A stretch of 64,000 nt of DNA, taken from Gamsiella multidivaricata (lineage: Eukaryota > Mortierellomycota > Mortierellomycetes > Mortierellales > Mortierellaceae). Position 1 is the stretch's first letter; each line of letters begins with the position of its first letter. The position numbers were made by a program, and so were the translations under genes. Below the pieces are notes generated by a model. It did not search any database. It saw nothing but the letters and a program-made list of their open reading frames with translations, and was not told the DNA's origin. This document shows, piece after piece, positions 43,901 through 52,679 of the stretch. The DNA lies in the NCBI RefSeq assembly GCF_025024155.1, contig NW_026251735.1:62001-126000 (forward strand), written 5' to 3'.

Positions 43901-43968
43901 ATTGTCTATAGTCCGATAACAACGAGTTTATACTCTTCTACCATCAACTTCTATAAACCCTCTGAAAA

Positions 43969-45729
43969 ATGGCTAGTACAGAAAAGCACTTTGTCACGGA
44001 TCCAAAGACACTAGTCAAGGACAGTCTCCAAGGCTTCACCATTGCCAATCCACACCTATCTTTCGACGAGAAGAACAAGGTCGTTTACGCCAAAGATCTT
44101 GCAGCACGACGCCAAGAGCAGGTCACCCTCTTTTGCGGTGGTGGTAGCGGGCATGAACCCGCGCATGCTGGATTCGTTGGACATGGCATGCTCACAGCAG
44201 CAGTATCTGGTCACGTCTTTGCCTCACCCACATCGTCTCAAGTTCTTTCATGTCTGCGCAGGGTCTATTCAGAAGAAAAGGGAACTCTGGTCGTGATCAA
44301 GAACTATACAGGAGATGTGCTCAATTTTGGTCGAGCCGTCGAGCGCTTCAAATCAGAACGTGTTCATCAGGATAAGGGCCAGCCCAAGGTCGCCATGGTG
44401 GTCGTGAACGATGATGTCGGCGTGATCAACCAAGAGGACGACGATGAGGGAGGAGTCGGCCGCCGCGGTCTTGCAGGCACAGTCTTGGTTTATAAACTTG
44501 CTGGGGCTCGTGCTGCCAACGGCGGAACTCTGCAGCAGGTCAAGCAGGCGGCAGAGTACGGAATCTCACATACTTTTACGATTGGCTGTGCGCTCAATGC
44601 GGCCTCAGTGCCCGGACAGGGTTTGCCCCGTACGCTCAAGGATAACGAAATCGAAGTTGGGATGGGCATTCACAACGAACCAGGATTTGAGAAGAAAGGG
44701 CTCGAACCAGCTGATGTCCTAGTGCAAGGCCTAATCGACCACATTGTCAAAAGCCAGCCCTTCCAAGCATGCCGTCCCGATGGCAAGGCTCGTGTGGTGC
44801 TTTTTATCAACAACCTCGGCGCGACATCGAATCTGGAGATGGGGCTAGTGACCAAACTGGCCGTGGAGGCTGCCACGTCCCGCGGTCTGGAGCCAGTGCG
44901 CGTGTTTTCTGGAACATATATGACAGGACTCGCCATGCCGGGGGCCAGCATCTCGATATTGGCGCTCCCGGACAACGAGGACGAGTTCAAAGATCTGGTT
45001 TCTCTGATCGATCAGCCTGCAGAATGCCCTGGATGGATCAACCACGCATATGTCGCCGATGCTGGAAGTACGGACGAATCGGCAGAGGGCCCAGCGGAGT
45101 CATTCACTCCATCATCGGATCCCACCTGGGAGCGCGTCATCGAGACCGCCTACAAGAACGTCGTTGCTGAAGAGCCCGAGATTACACGATTGGATCAGCT
45201 TATGGGAGACGGTGATTGTGGCCAGGTTCTGCTCTCCGGCGCCAGCGCCATCTATCAAGCCTCCAAGGATGCAGCGCTTCCTCTTCAGGACTCATCAGCT
45301 GCTCTGGGACGAATTTCCTCAATTGTCGAAGACGCCATGGGTGGTACATCTGGAATTATCTACTGCCTCTTCCTAGACGCTACGGCACAGCATCTACACC
45401 ATTTTGGAGCAACCAGCAATGCGACACTGAAACCAAAGGTGTGGGGCGAATGCATGCTTCGCGGTCTGGATGCCCTGTACAAATACACAACCGCACGACC
45501 TGGCCATCGGACGCTCATTGATGCACTGGAGCCATTTGCCAGGACGCTTGCGGAAACGGGCGATATGGACAAAGCGTTGAAGGCTGCACAGGAGGGCGCA
45601 AAGGCAACTGCGGCAATGAAGCCTAAGCGGGGACGTGCGGTATATGTGAGTCAAAACGATGGACTGGCGGATGCGGGAGCAGTAGGCCTTGTCGCGGTTT
45701 TGACTGGCATCGCAAATGCACTCCGATAG
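43969..45729 (+). CDS. DAK1: Dihydroxyacetone kinase
   Basis: Intronless, 586 residues, the usual length of ATP-dependent eukaryotic Dak. It phosphorylates dihydroxyacetone to DHAP, used in glycerol catabolism and detoxification of dihydroxyacetone in the cytosol. The DhaK domain shows CGGGSGHEPAHAGFVG (55–70), KNYTGDVLNFGRAVERF (111–127) and GMGIHNEPGF; the His of the last motif corresponds to the residue that binds dihydroxyacetone covalently in bacterial DhaK. The DhaL domain starts near residue 385 with the nucleotide/Mg motif MGDGDCG (412–418) and ends with GLADAGAVGLVAVLTG. A Harbinger element sits 65 bp before the start codon, so most of the original promoter is now 3.2 kb away. The coding sequence looks intact. 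Confidence 0.96.
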   Translation: MASTEKHFVTDPKTLVKDSLQGFTIANPHLSFDEKNKVVYAKDLAARRQEQVTLFCGGGSGHEPAHAGFVGHGMLTAAVSGHVFASPTSSQVLSCLRRVYSEEKGTLVVIKNYTGDVLNFGRAVERFKSERVHQDKGQPKVAMVVVNDDVGVINQEDDDEGGVGRRGLAGTVLVYKLAGARAANGGTLQQVKQAAEYGISHTFTIGCALNAASVPGQGLPRTLKDNEIEVGMGIHNEPGFEKKGLEPADVLVQGLIDHIVKSQPFQACRPDGKARVVLFINNLGATSNLEMGLVTKLAVEAATSRGLEPVRVFSGTYMTGLAMPGASISILALPDNEDEFKDLVSLIDQPAECPGWINHAYVADAGSTDESAEGPAESFTPSSDPTWERVIETAYKNVVAEEPEITRLDQLMGDGDCGQVLLSGASAIYQASKDAALPLQDSSAALGRISSIVEDAMGGTSGIIYCLFLDATAQHLHHFGATSNATLKPKVWGECMLRGLDALYKYTTARPGHRTLIDALEPFARTLAETGDMDKALKAAQEGAKATAAMKPKRGRAVYVSQNDGLADAGAVGLVAVLTGIANALR

Positions 45730-45969
45730 GCACCTTAAGACGCTTTGTCAATATAGTGCCTAGCGATAAAATAAACGATGGGAGTCAAGTGTACAGTCGC
45801 CGGACAAGATAGGCTAGATTTTTTATGAAGAGTGTGTTGAGGCACCATGACAACGACATGAATGGGAAGGTGAAGAGACAAGGATAGGTGCAGCAATTTG
45901 GGATGTGATGATAGTGAGAAGAGAGGGCGGTGGACATTAAAAATACGGTGCCTTTCGTTTTCCTTGCGC

Positions 45970-46966
45970 CTATATGAGACGACTTAAAAATGAGTGTCCA
46001 CCATTGGACTGGATGACCTCCTCCAGCCTTGTTCGCATTGAATCAACCAACCAGCAGCTCGGCGCCGGTGCTGTTCCATACACCCCGAAGGATCCTCTTG
46101 AGTCCAATGGTATTCGCTGGTTTGTGACCAGCCGTGTTAAAGCGATCCGTGAGTGTGGACCGAAGGTTCTCGATTGGGTTCAAGTCCAGTGAGCATGCTG
46201 ACCATTTCATCTTCTCCACGCCATCCATACTGCGTCAATTACCCCCCACTTTGCCTCGACGGACGATAGCACCATTCTCCATTAATACGCAATCGGACAC
46301 TTGGTGCATGAACACCTTCAATTCCCCTTCATAAACCCTTCTAACAAATCCGGCACTTTTGGTGTCTCCATCCTCCAGAAAAGAACGTGCACTGGCCTGC
46401 AAAAGCACACCGGGCCATGAGGGTACTTTTTTCGCTCCTGAAGGTGCACGTTATACTCTTTAGATCATACTTCTCGCCCTCTGTTCTCCAGACCCTGATC
46501 TGCCGGAGTTCTTCCCAACTCAAATCCCACTTCATCAGTCCATATAACTCGTCGCCATTGACTAAAAATGCTCCCTCGCGAAGGCCAGATATGCCGTCTT
46601 ATGATCATCGGTGGGGAAGGGTTTCTTGGTTGTCGCAAAGCTGGAGATACCTTCCTTATGGAGTTGCTTTCGAACCGTCCTGGTGCTTACTTTGGAGGGT
46701 AGCTCATTGGTGATACTGTGGAGAGGTATGGTGTTGTCTTTGGACACAATCCTTCTCAGTGCTCTTACACCTCGATTGGTAAAGTCAGGGACCTTCCGAG
46801 GCTCTTCCGGGGTGCTGCTGTTCCTCGCTTCTTGAAGTTACTCAAGGTCTTGGATACCACCGATTGCGACACTCCCTCTTTTTTTCGCGATTTCCTCCAG
46901 CGTAAAAGAACCTCTCGCCATACTGACGACGCGACCTTTCTGTTCGACTGGCAGATGCTTGCCCAT
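45970..46966 (-). pseudogene. Tc1/mariner transposase remnant
   Basis: Minus-strand fragments in shifted frames, in Tc1 order. First comes the N-terminal HTH (MGKHLPVEQKGRVVSMARGS then FTLEEIAKK), a frameshift to GVSQSVVSKTLSNFKKRGTA, and the second HTH-like part SITNELPSKVSTRTVRKQLH. A degraded core follows, with RVWRTEGEKYD and a final LDLNPIENLRSTLTDRF, corresponding to the PDLNPIE motif that carries the third acidic residue. The end (RLEEVIQSNGGHS) is in yet another frame. At least three frameshifts make it dead. Terminal repeats are not clear to me; the flanks near 45930 and 47060 share only weak AT-rich similarity. It ends 193 bp from the start of the first PhzF gene. Confidence 0.85.
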
Positions 46967-47158
46967 GTTAGTGGTTTTAGAGAGGATGCTACAGTTGCTG
47001 TGGAGACGAATGAGAGGTGTTCCATGACCATCACTCATCGCGAAACGAACCATCCTAAATTTTATTGGACCTCTGACTCGTGGGAAGGTAAACACATATT
47101 AAAACTCGCACTTTTTGTTTCCTTTTCTTCATCCTTCATCCCATTCAATCTCGATACA

Positions 47159-48177
47159 ATGTCCACTACAACACCCTATCCCTTCTACCAAATCGACGTA
47201 TTTACCGAGAAGGGCTACCTCGGCAACCCAGTGGCTGTTGTCGTGGTTCTGGATCCATCTCTCCCGGTTCCTACGGACGAACAGATGGCTCAGTATGCCA
47301 CATGGACCAACCTCTCTGAGACCACCTTCCTGCTCCCTCCAACGGATCCGACCAAGGCGGACTACCGCGTGCGTATCTTTACTCCTAGCATGGAGCTTCC
47401 GTTTGCAGGCCACCCAACTCTAGGCACATGCCGCGCATTCCTCGAGCACACCGGTGTGGTCACCAACGAACCTAAGAAGATTGTGCAAGAGTGTGGCGTA
47501 GGATTGGTCGAGCTTTCAGTCTCTCTGGATGGGTCCATTGCGTTCGTAGCGCCACCGCTTTCAAAGACTGGAACCGTCGAAGAGGACAAGATCCAGATTG
47601 CCTGCGACGCCATGGGCATTGATCGCAAAGAGGTTTTAGACACGCAGTGGATCGTCAATGGCCCGCATTGGTTCGCATTGTTGGTCAAGGACGCCGAAAC
47701 AGTGATGAAGGCCAAGCGTACTCCGACAGAACAGTCCAAGGAGCTCGAGTTTGGTATCCTTGGAGAGTACCCAGCTCATCAACGCAAGAGCTCGCAGGAT
47801 CCACTCTTCGAGGTTCGAACCTTCCCACATGCCGATGGCGTGGACGAGGACCCTGTTACGGGTTCGTTCAAGTGAGTACACAGTGCACCAGCAACGGGAG
47901 GATGCTATTTTATTCTGCTCTTAGTGTGGTACCTCTAATCAGAGTATCATTATACCTCTTTTGCTGTACGCATTACAGTGCTGGTATGGCTCAATGGCTC
48001 ATCGGAACAGGCAGAGCGCCGCTCAGCTACGTCGCTTCACAGGGCACAGCCATGGGCCGAAAAGGAAGGGTCGTGGTCAAGCGCGATGACACGGACGCGT
48101 CGTCTGAGGAGATGAAGAGAAAGATCTGGATTGGCGGTCACCAGGTTATCTGCATCCGAGGCACTGTTCAGATCTGA
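47159..48177 (+). CDS. PhzF-family protein, tandem copy 1
   Basis: Exons 47159–47871 and 47979–48177 give 303 residues. PhzF-fold proteins are diaminopimelate-epimerase-like; bacterial PhzF isomerises a phenazine precursor, but most fungal members have no known substrate. The motifs are present: YQIDVFTEKGYLGNPVAVVV at the start; LSETTFLLPP with Glu54 at the position of the PhzF catalytic Glu; RIFTPSMELPFAGHPTLGT; and, across the intron, DPVTGSF|NAGMAQWL. The second half of the fold ends with WIGGHQVICIRGTVQI. The 107-nt intron splits the Asn codon of GSFNAG, exactly as in copy 2 downstream. Copy 1 is separated by 193 bp from a dead Tc1 element, so its promoter is short or was reshaped. Confidence 0.92.
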
Positions 48178-48544
48178 GCATTTGGCTCGGTTTGCCGTGG
48201 AGGGGCCAGCATTCCTCATAGCAGAGATGAGAGATCAAACATCAAGGCATAGCAGGATGACTCGTTCGTTGCAAATAAAACATGACTCGTTAGACTACAA
48301 AAATGTGATACTGGAGATGGGACTGGTTGGCCACAGGATTATGTCCCGTTGCTGCGCATCGTGGATCGTTGTGTATGAGAAAAAAAAAGGATTGTTAAGC
48401 TGAGTCAGGGTACGCCTTGCCGTGGGAAGAAAAAGACAAGTAAGGCACGGGTGTCATCAATGTGTTTTGAGAAACTATATAACCAAAGCTTCCTCCTGCA
48501 CGCACATTTCATTCAGTCACTCTACATCCTATCAAACGAGCACC
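48178..48544. other. Spacer between the PhzF copies
   Basis: 3' end of copy 1 and promoter of copy 2, with a TATA element at 48476–48482. No gene seen. Confidence 0.6.
48476..48482 (+). promoter_or_regulatory. TATA box of PhzF copy 2
   Basis: TATATAA about 65 bp before the start codon at 48545. Copy 1 has only an ACATATTAAAA-like sequence at a similar distance, so the two promoters differ. Confidence 0.5.
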
Positions 48545-49557
48545 ATGTCGACCACTACAGCAACCTATCCATTCTACCAGATCGACGTCTTCACGGACAA
48601 GAGATATCTAGGCAATCCGCTGGCCGTCGTCGTGGTTCTGGATCCATCGCTTCCAGTGCCAACAGACGCACAGATGGCCCATTACGCTACCTGGACCAAC
48701 CTTTCCGAAACGACATTCTTACTCCCTCCAACGGACTCAACCAAGGCCGATTATCGCGTGCGGATCTTCACGCCAGGCGGGGAGCTCCCTTTCGCTGGCC
48801 ATCCAACCCTGGGTACGTGCCGAGTGTTTCTCGAGCACACCGGTGTGGCTATCAGCGAACCTAAGAAGGTTGTTCAGGAGTGCGCCGTAGGACTGGTCGA
48901 GCTTTCAGTCTCTCTGGATGGATCCATCGCGTTCGTAGCACCGCCGCTTTCAAAGACTGGAACCGTCGAAGAGGACAAGATCCAGATTGCCTGCGACGCC
49001 ATGGGAATCGACCGCAAGGATATTTTGGAAGCGCAATGGATTGTCAATGGGCCTGAATGGTTTGCTATGTGGGTCAAAGATGCGGAGACAGTATTGAGGG
49101 CTAAGCGTAACCCGACAGACCAGTCCAAGGCACTGAAATATGGCATCCTTGGAGAGTATCCAGTGCAGCAAAGACAGAATTCGCAGGATCCACTATTTGA
49201 GGTTCGGACATTTCCTCATGCAAGCGGTGTTGATGAGGATCCTGTTACAGGCTCATTCAAGTGAGTATGCACTCTTAATTGCTGGTAGAGCAACATATCC
49301 CAGATTTCACGATTCTGACAAAAAATATCCTTGTGCCCTTTCTCTGTATGTATCGCAGCGCTGGAATGGCTCAATGGCTCATTGGGTCAGACAAGGCACC
49401 TGCCAGCTATATCGCTTCACAAGGATTGGCCATGGGTCGTCGTGGAAGAGTTGTGGTCAAGCGTGATGACTCTGACGCGTCGATTGACAAATCAAAGAGA
49501 AAGATCTGGATCGGAGGTCACCAAGTTTTCTGCATCAGAGGAGCAGTTCAGATCTGA
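48545..49557 (+). CDS. PhzF-family protein, tandem copy 2
   Basis: Exons 48545–49260 and 49359–49557 give 304 residues, very similar to copy 1 throughout, with the same intron position and phase (DPVTGSF|NAGMAQWL). Glu55 in LSETTFLLPP is retained. The phosphate-loop-like motif reads RIFTPGGELPFAGHP, where copy 1 has SM in place of GG. The two genes lie head-to-tail 367 bp apart, so they arose by tandem duplication. Introns are diverged while exons are conserved, so selection has acted on both copies. Substrate unknown. Confidence 0.93.
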
Positions 49558-51462
49558 TGTATTTGGTACCTATCGTGGATCGAGTAGTCATCACACATTA
49601 AGCTACGAAAAAGATACCAACTATGTACTCGTATGCAGCGAATAGAGTCTTTCATTTCTGGCGTCAATTGTGCATTCCTACATCGCCACAAGGACATAAT
49701 ATCCAAATCAGGAACCTGAGAGCTGCTACCAGATCAAGTCCTCCTATTTTGGCGACCCTCTGCAGCCTCAGCCTTCTAAGCCGAAGGAACGTCCTCCGCG
49801 GAAGAGAAACCATCTCTCTTTTCATTGTTCTGATACAGAGACGATAAAAATAACATTTTGTTTGCAAACAAAAAAATGAGAGCCATGGTCCCCATTGAAT
49901 ACGAAGGAAGCAATTGACTGTTTGCATTTGTTTTTTGTTATTCGTTCTGTTATTAAAGATTATTGACCCTGATCAGCAAAGAACTGCTTTCGAAAGCAAT
50001 GGGAAATGGCAAAGAGGCGAATCCTCCACAAAAAAAAAGTTTCCCGTGGAGGTTTTTTTTTGCTTTTCTCGATCATCGAAGGCGTTTTGAGTTAATTGCG
50101 CGGACCCGCTCTTTCGTTCTATGGTTGCCCTGATCGTGTGTTTTGGTCCTAGAAAAGGGAATGCGTGCTTCTTTAAGAAAAACCTAGAAAGAGCTGAACA
50201 TAGGAACAAGTGACCTGGTCAATGGACTAAACTATCATGACATCGTACTGCTGAAAGTTTTTTGATATGGATTGTTCTTCAACTGAACCATAACTATATT
50301 ACTCAATTCGAGCGAGCGGAGGAAGCGATTGAGGTAAAGGTGCATATAGGCTTAGAGGAGCCTCTCTTCCTTATTCTTACTTAAAATGCCATTTACATTT
50401 ATGATCGCCATTAACCCATGACAGTTGCTATCCAAAACGACCGTTGACGATCTTGTTTGGCTAAGCCCAAAGGAATGAAGCCTTTCAAGGTTGATGTAGC
50501 CCACCCATCTCTTAATGGGCTAGCGCATGTCTCTATTACCTCCTGCATAAATATTTCACTTTAAATGTCGTCCAGGTATCCAAATGGAGCACTTGTCAGC
50601 ATTATAATCGAGCTAGGGCACAGGATTTTTCATACCCGCTTCGGGTGCGCAGATCATAGACTAAGCAAGCATTCCACCATCTTTTTAGTCGATTACCATA
50701 GGAGCACTATCCCAAAGCGCGTCTGTTGTAATTGGCACACATCGATTTATATGGGAGGTGTAAAAACACCCCTGCATTGCTCTGGAATGAACAGCAATCT
50801 TTTTACCAAGACCTGACCATCGACAATCGGAGGAGAGTTGAGAAATGAAATGCAGATTAGATACAGCAATTCATCTAACTCATTCCATCCGCACTTTTCG
50901 TTTAAGAAATTAAAAAAAAGGAGGGAGAAAAGATGTAGGTACCTGCAGATGGCCCAACGGTCGCGCATAGACTGCAAGTAGACCGTGGCTCATCCCCGTT
51001 TCATCCGAGGAGCGATTGCACGGAAATGAATTAAAATAATGGGCCGAGACTATTTTAGTCGCCGAGTCTTGCGACATGGGCATCTGTTTGACTTGTTTCA
51101 GGGCGCAGTGTTTGGTGGCTCGTGGTTTGTTTGCGTTGCTCAGATGTGAACATTAAATTGCAAGCCAATAGCGGGCCAAAAGAGAAGAAAAAGAAGACCA
51201 TGGACATCGAGAGCCGTATTTTTCATGTTGTTTTGTTTAACTGCATTGACTTGGAGCTGTCTTTGGAGACTCCGCGCCCGGCGGAGCAAATTAAAAACTA
51301 GGTCTGATCCCTTCTTTACCTTAAATACAACCCTTCCTGCTGCGATCCCCCCACCTTCAACTCTCTTAGAAAAAAAAAACTACACCCTACAGAAACAGAC
51401 ATTAGAGCAGTTTATTACCGTATCATCACATTCTTTTGCACACAACGAATCCACGCTCCATA
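49558..51462. other. 1.9-kb intergenic region, no gene seen
   Basis: Low coding potential on both strands. A short hairpin (GGGAGGTGT/ACACCCC type) lies near 50753–50776. The right end is the T- and C-rich leader of the next gene. Confidence 0.5.
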
Positions 51463-52527
51463 ATGCCCACCACCACATCCTTCGTCTCAGAACCCGTTAT
51501 GACTTCAACACAACAGCAAAACTCACAACCCTCCTCCCCCACAAAGCGGAGAGTGCGACTCACGTTCGGCTACCAGGATTCTGATCAGCAAGCACCCTCC
51601 TTTTCCTCACTCCCTCCCTCACCCAGCAGATCCCTCGACACTGATCCACTTGCAACGCCTACCTCGCCTCCAACCACATCAGCACCGAGTATGCGCCATA
51701 CCAATACTCTCAACCCCGACTACACGCCAACGCCCGCAGAGATCGCCAGTGTGATCCCTATCCGCACCAGCTCCATTATCTCAGCACCACTCTATCTCCC
51801 AGCGCCACGGCCCCACAAGAGGTCAGCATGCGCCTCGCCATCATTAAGCCGCTCCAGCAGCGTGGGCAGCACCATCAGCTTCTCGGGCAGCCTTGACCAC
51901 CGCACCATGTCCCGTGCCCCTAGCCCATTACCATCCTCCTCGTCCTTGTCCTCCATTCCGCATTCCCCCAACCAGAATTACAAAGAGGTCCTCCCTGCCA
52001 CGCCTACATCTGCCAACACCACGACCCCCTCGTCTCCACTTCCAAACATGGACACAACCGTGCGCCGGTCCTCGATGGCCGAACGTGCCGCCTTCCTGTC
52101 CTCGGCCCCGATTCGCTCCCGGATCACACTCACCCCCCGTCTCAGGAAATTCACCCCCGCCGTGCCCTCCGCGGCGTTTCCGACAACGCTATCTTCCCCC
52201 TCGCTCTCAGTCATCCCCACACCATCCTCCTTCTGGGCTTCAAGGCAGTGCTGTGCCTGTCTCAGCCCAAACCTGGAGAAGCGGAGGTGGTCGAATGAGA
52301 GTACCCGAGGCCTGCATGGTGCGGTTCCATCTTCGTGTATGGATAGGATGTGGAAGGAAGATGAGGAGGACACGTTTAGCGGCACGACACTTTACGATAA
52401 CGATAACGATAACGACTTTAATGACCTTTATGACCAACGGAGGGTGGAGGAGAGGAACGGCAAGAAGAAGAAGATCAAGAAGCGTTGCCCGACTCTGACC
52501 TTGTTCAGCTTCATGTTGAAAAAGTAG
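51463..52527 (+). CDS. Disordered Ser/Thr/Pro-rich protein, unknown
   Basis: Single open frame of 354 residues from ATG 51463. No domain is recognised. It is rich in Ser, Pro and Thr with many SP/TP sites (possible proline-directed phosphorylation), including PSSPTKRRVRLTFGY near the start and SRSSSVGSTISFSGS in the middle. A short motif LTPRLRKFTPA and the segment RQCCACLSPNLEKRRW may be the functional bits. The C-terminus has an Asp-Asn repeat (YDNDNDNDFNDLYD) and a basic end (GKKKKIKKRCPTLTLFSF). The long uninterrupted frame and codon bias toward C-ending codons support a real gene, probably lineage-specific. It converges on the lipase gene. Confidence 0.65.
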   Translation: MPTTTSFVSEPVMTSTQQQNSQPSSPTKRRVRLTFGYQDSDQQAPSFSSLPPSPSRSLDTDPLATPTSPPTTSAPSMRHTNTLNPDYTPTPAEIASVIPIRTSSIISAPLYLPAPRPHKRSACASPSLSRSSSVGSTISFSGSLDHRTMSRAPSPLPSSSSLSSIPHSPNQNYKEVLPATPTSANTTTPSSPLPNMDTTVRRSSMAERAAFLSSAPIRSRITLTPRLRKFTPAVPSAAFPTTLSSPSLSVIPTPSSFWASRQCCACLSPNLEKRRWSNESTRGLHGAVPSSCMDRMWKEDEEDTFSGTTLYDNDNDNDFNDLYDQRRVEERNGKKKKIKKRCPTLTLFSFMLKK

Positions 52528-52679
52528 ATATCATGTAAATAAATAACGACATATACAAAATACGCGTAATCAAACCGCGAAAACACATACAAAACTCTTG
52601 CTCCTCTTTGCGTTTCATCGGTATCTTTATTGCTTCACTCATCCTTGTTAGACATATATGTAGAAAGGGTTCCTCTTAT

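Noticed and set aside
46160..46200. GGTTCAAGTCC resembling a tRNA B box
   Set aside because: Lies inside the Tc1 coding remnant, with no A box or acceptor stem pairing around it.
46718..47158. Upstream extension of the PhzF copy 1 reading frame
   Set aside because: It runs antisense through the Tc1 remnant; the ATG at 47159 matches the start of copy 2 exactly.
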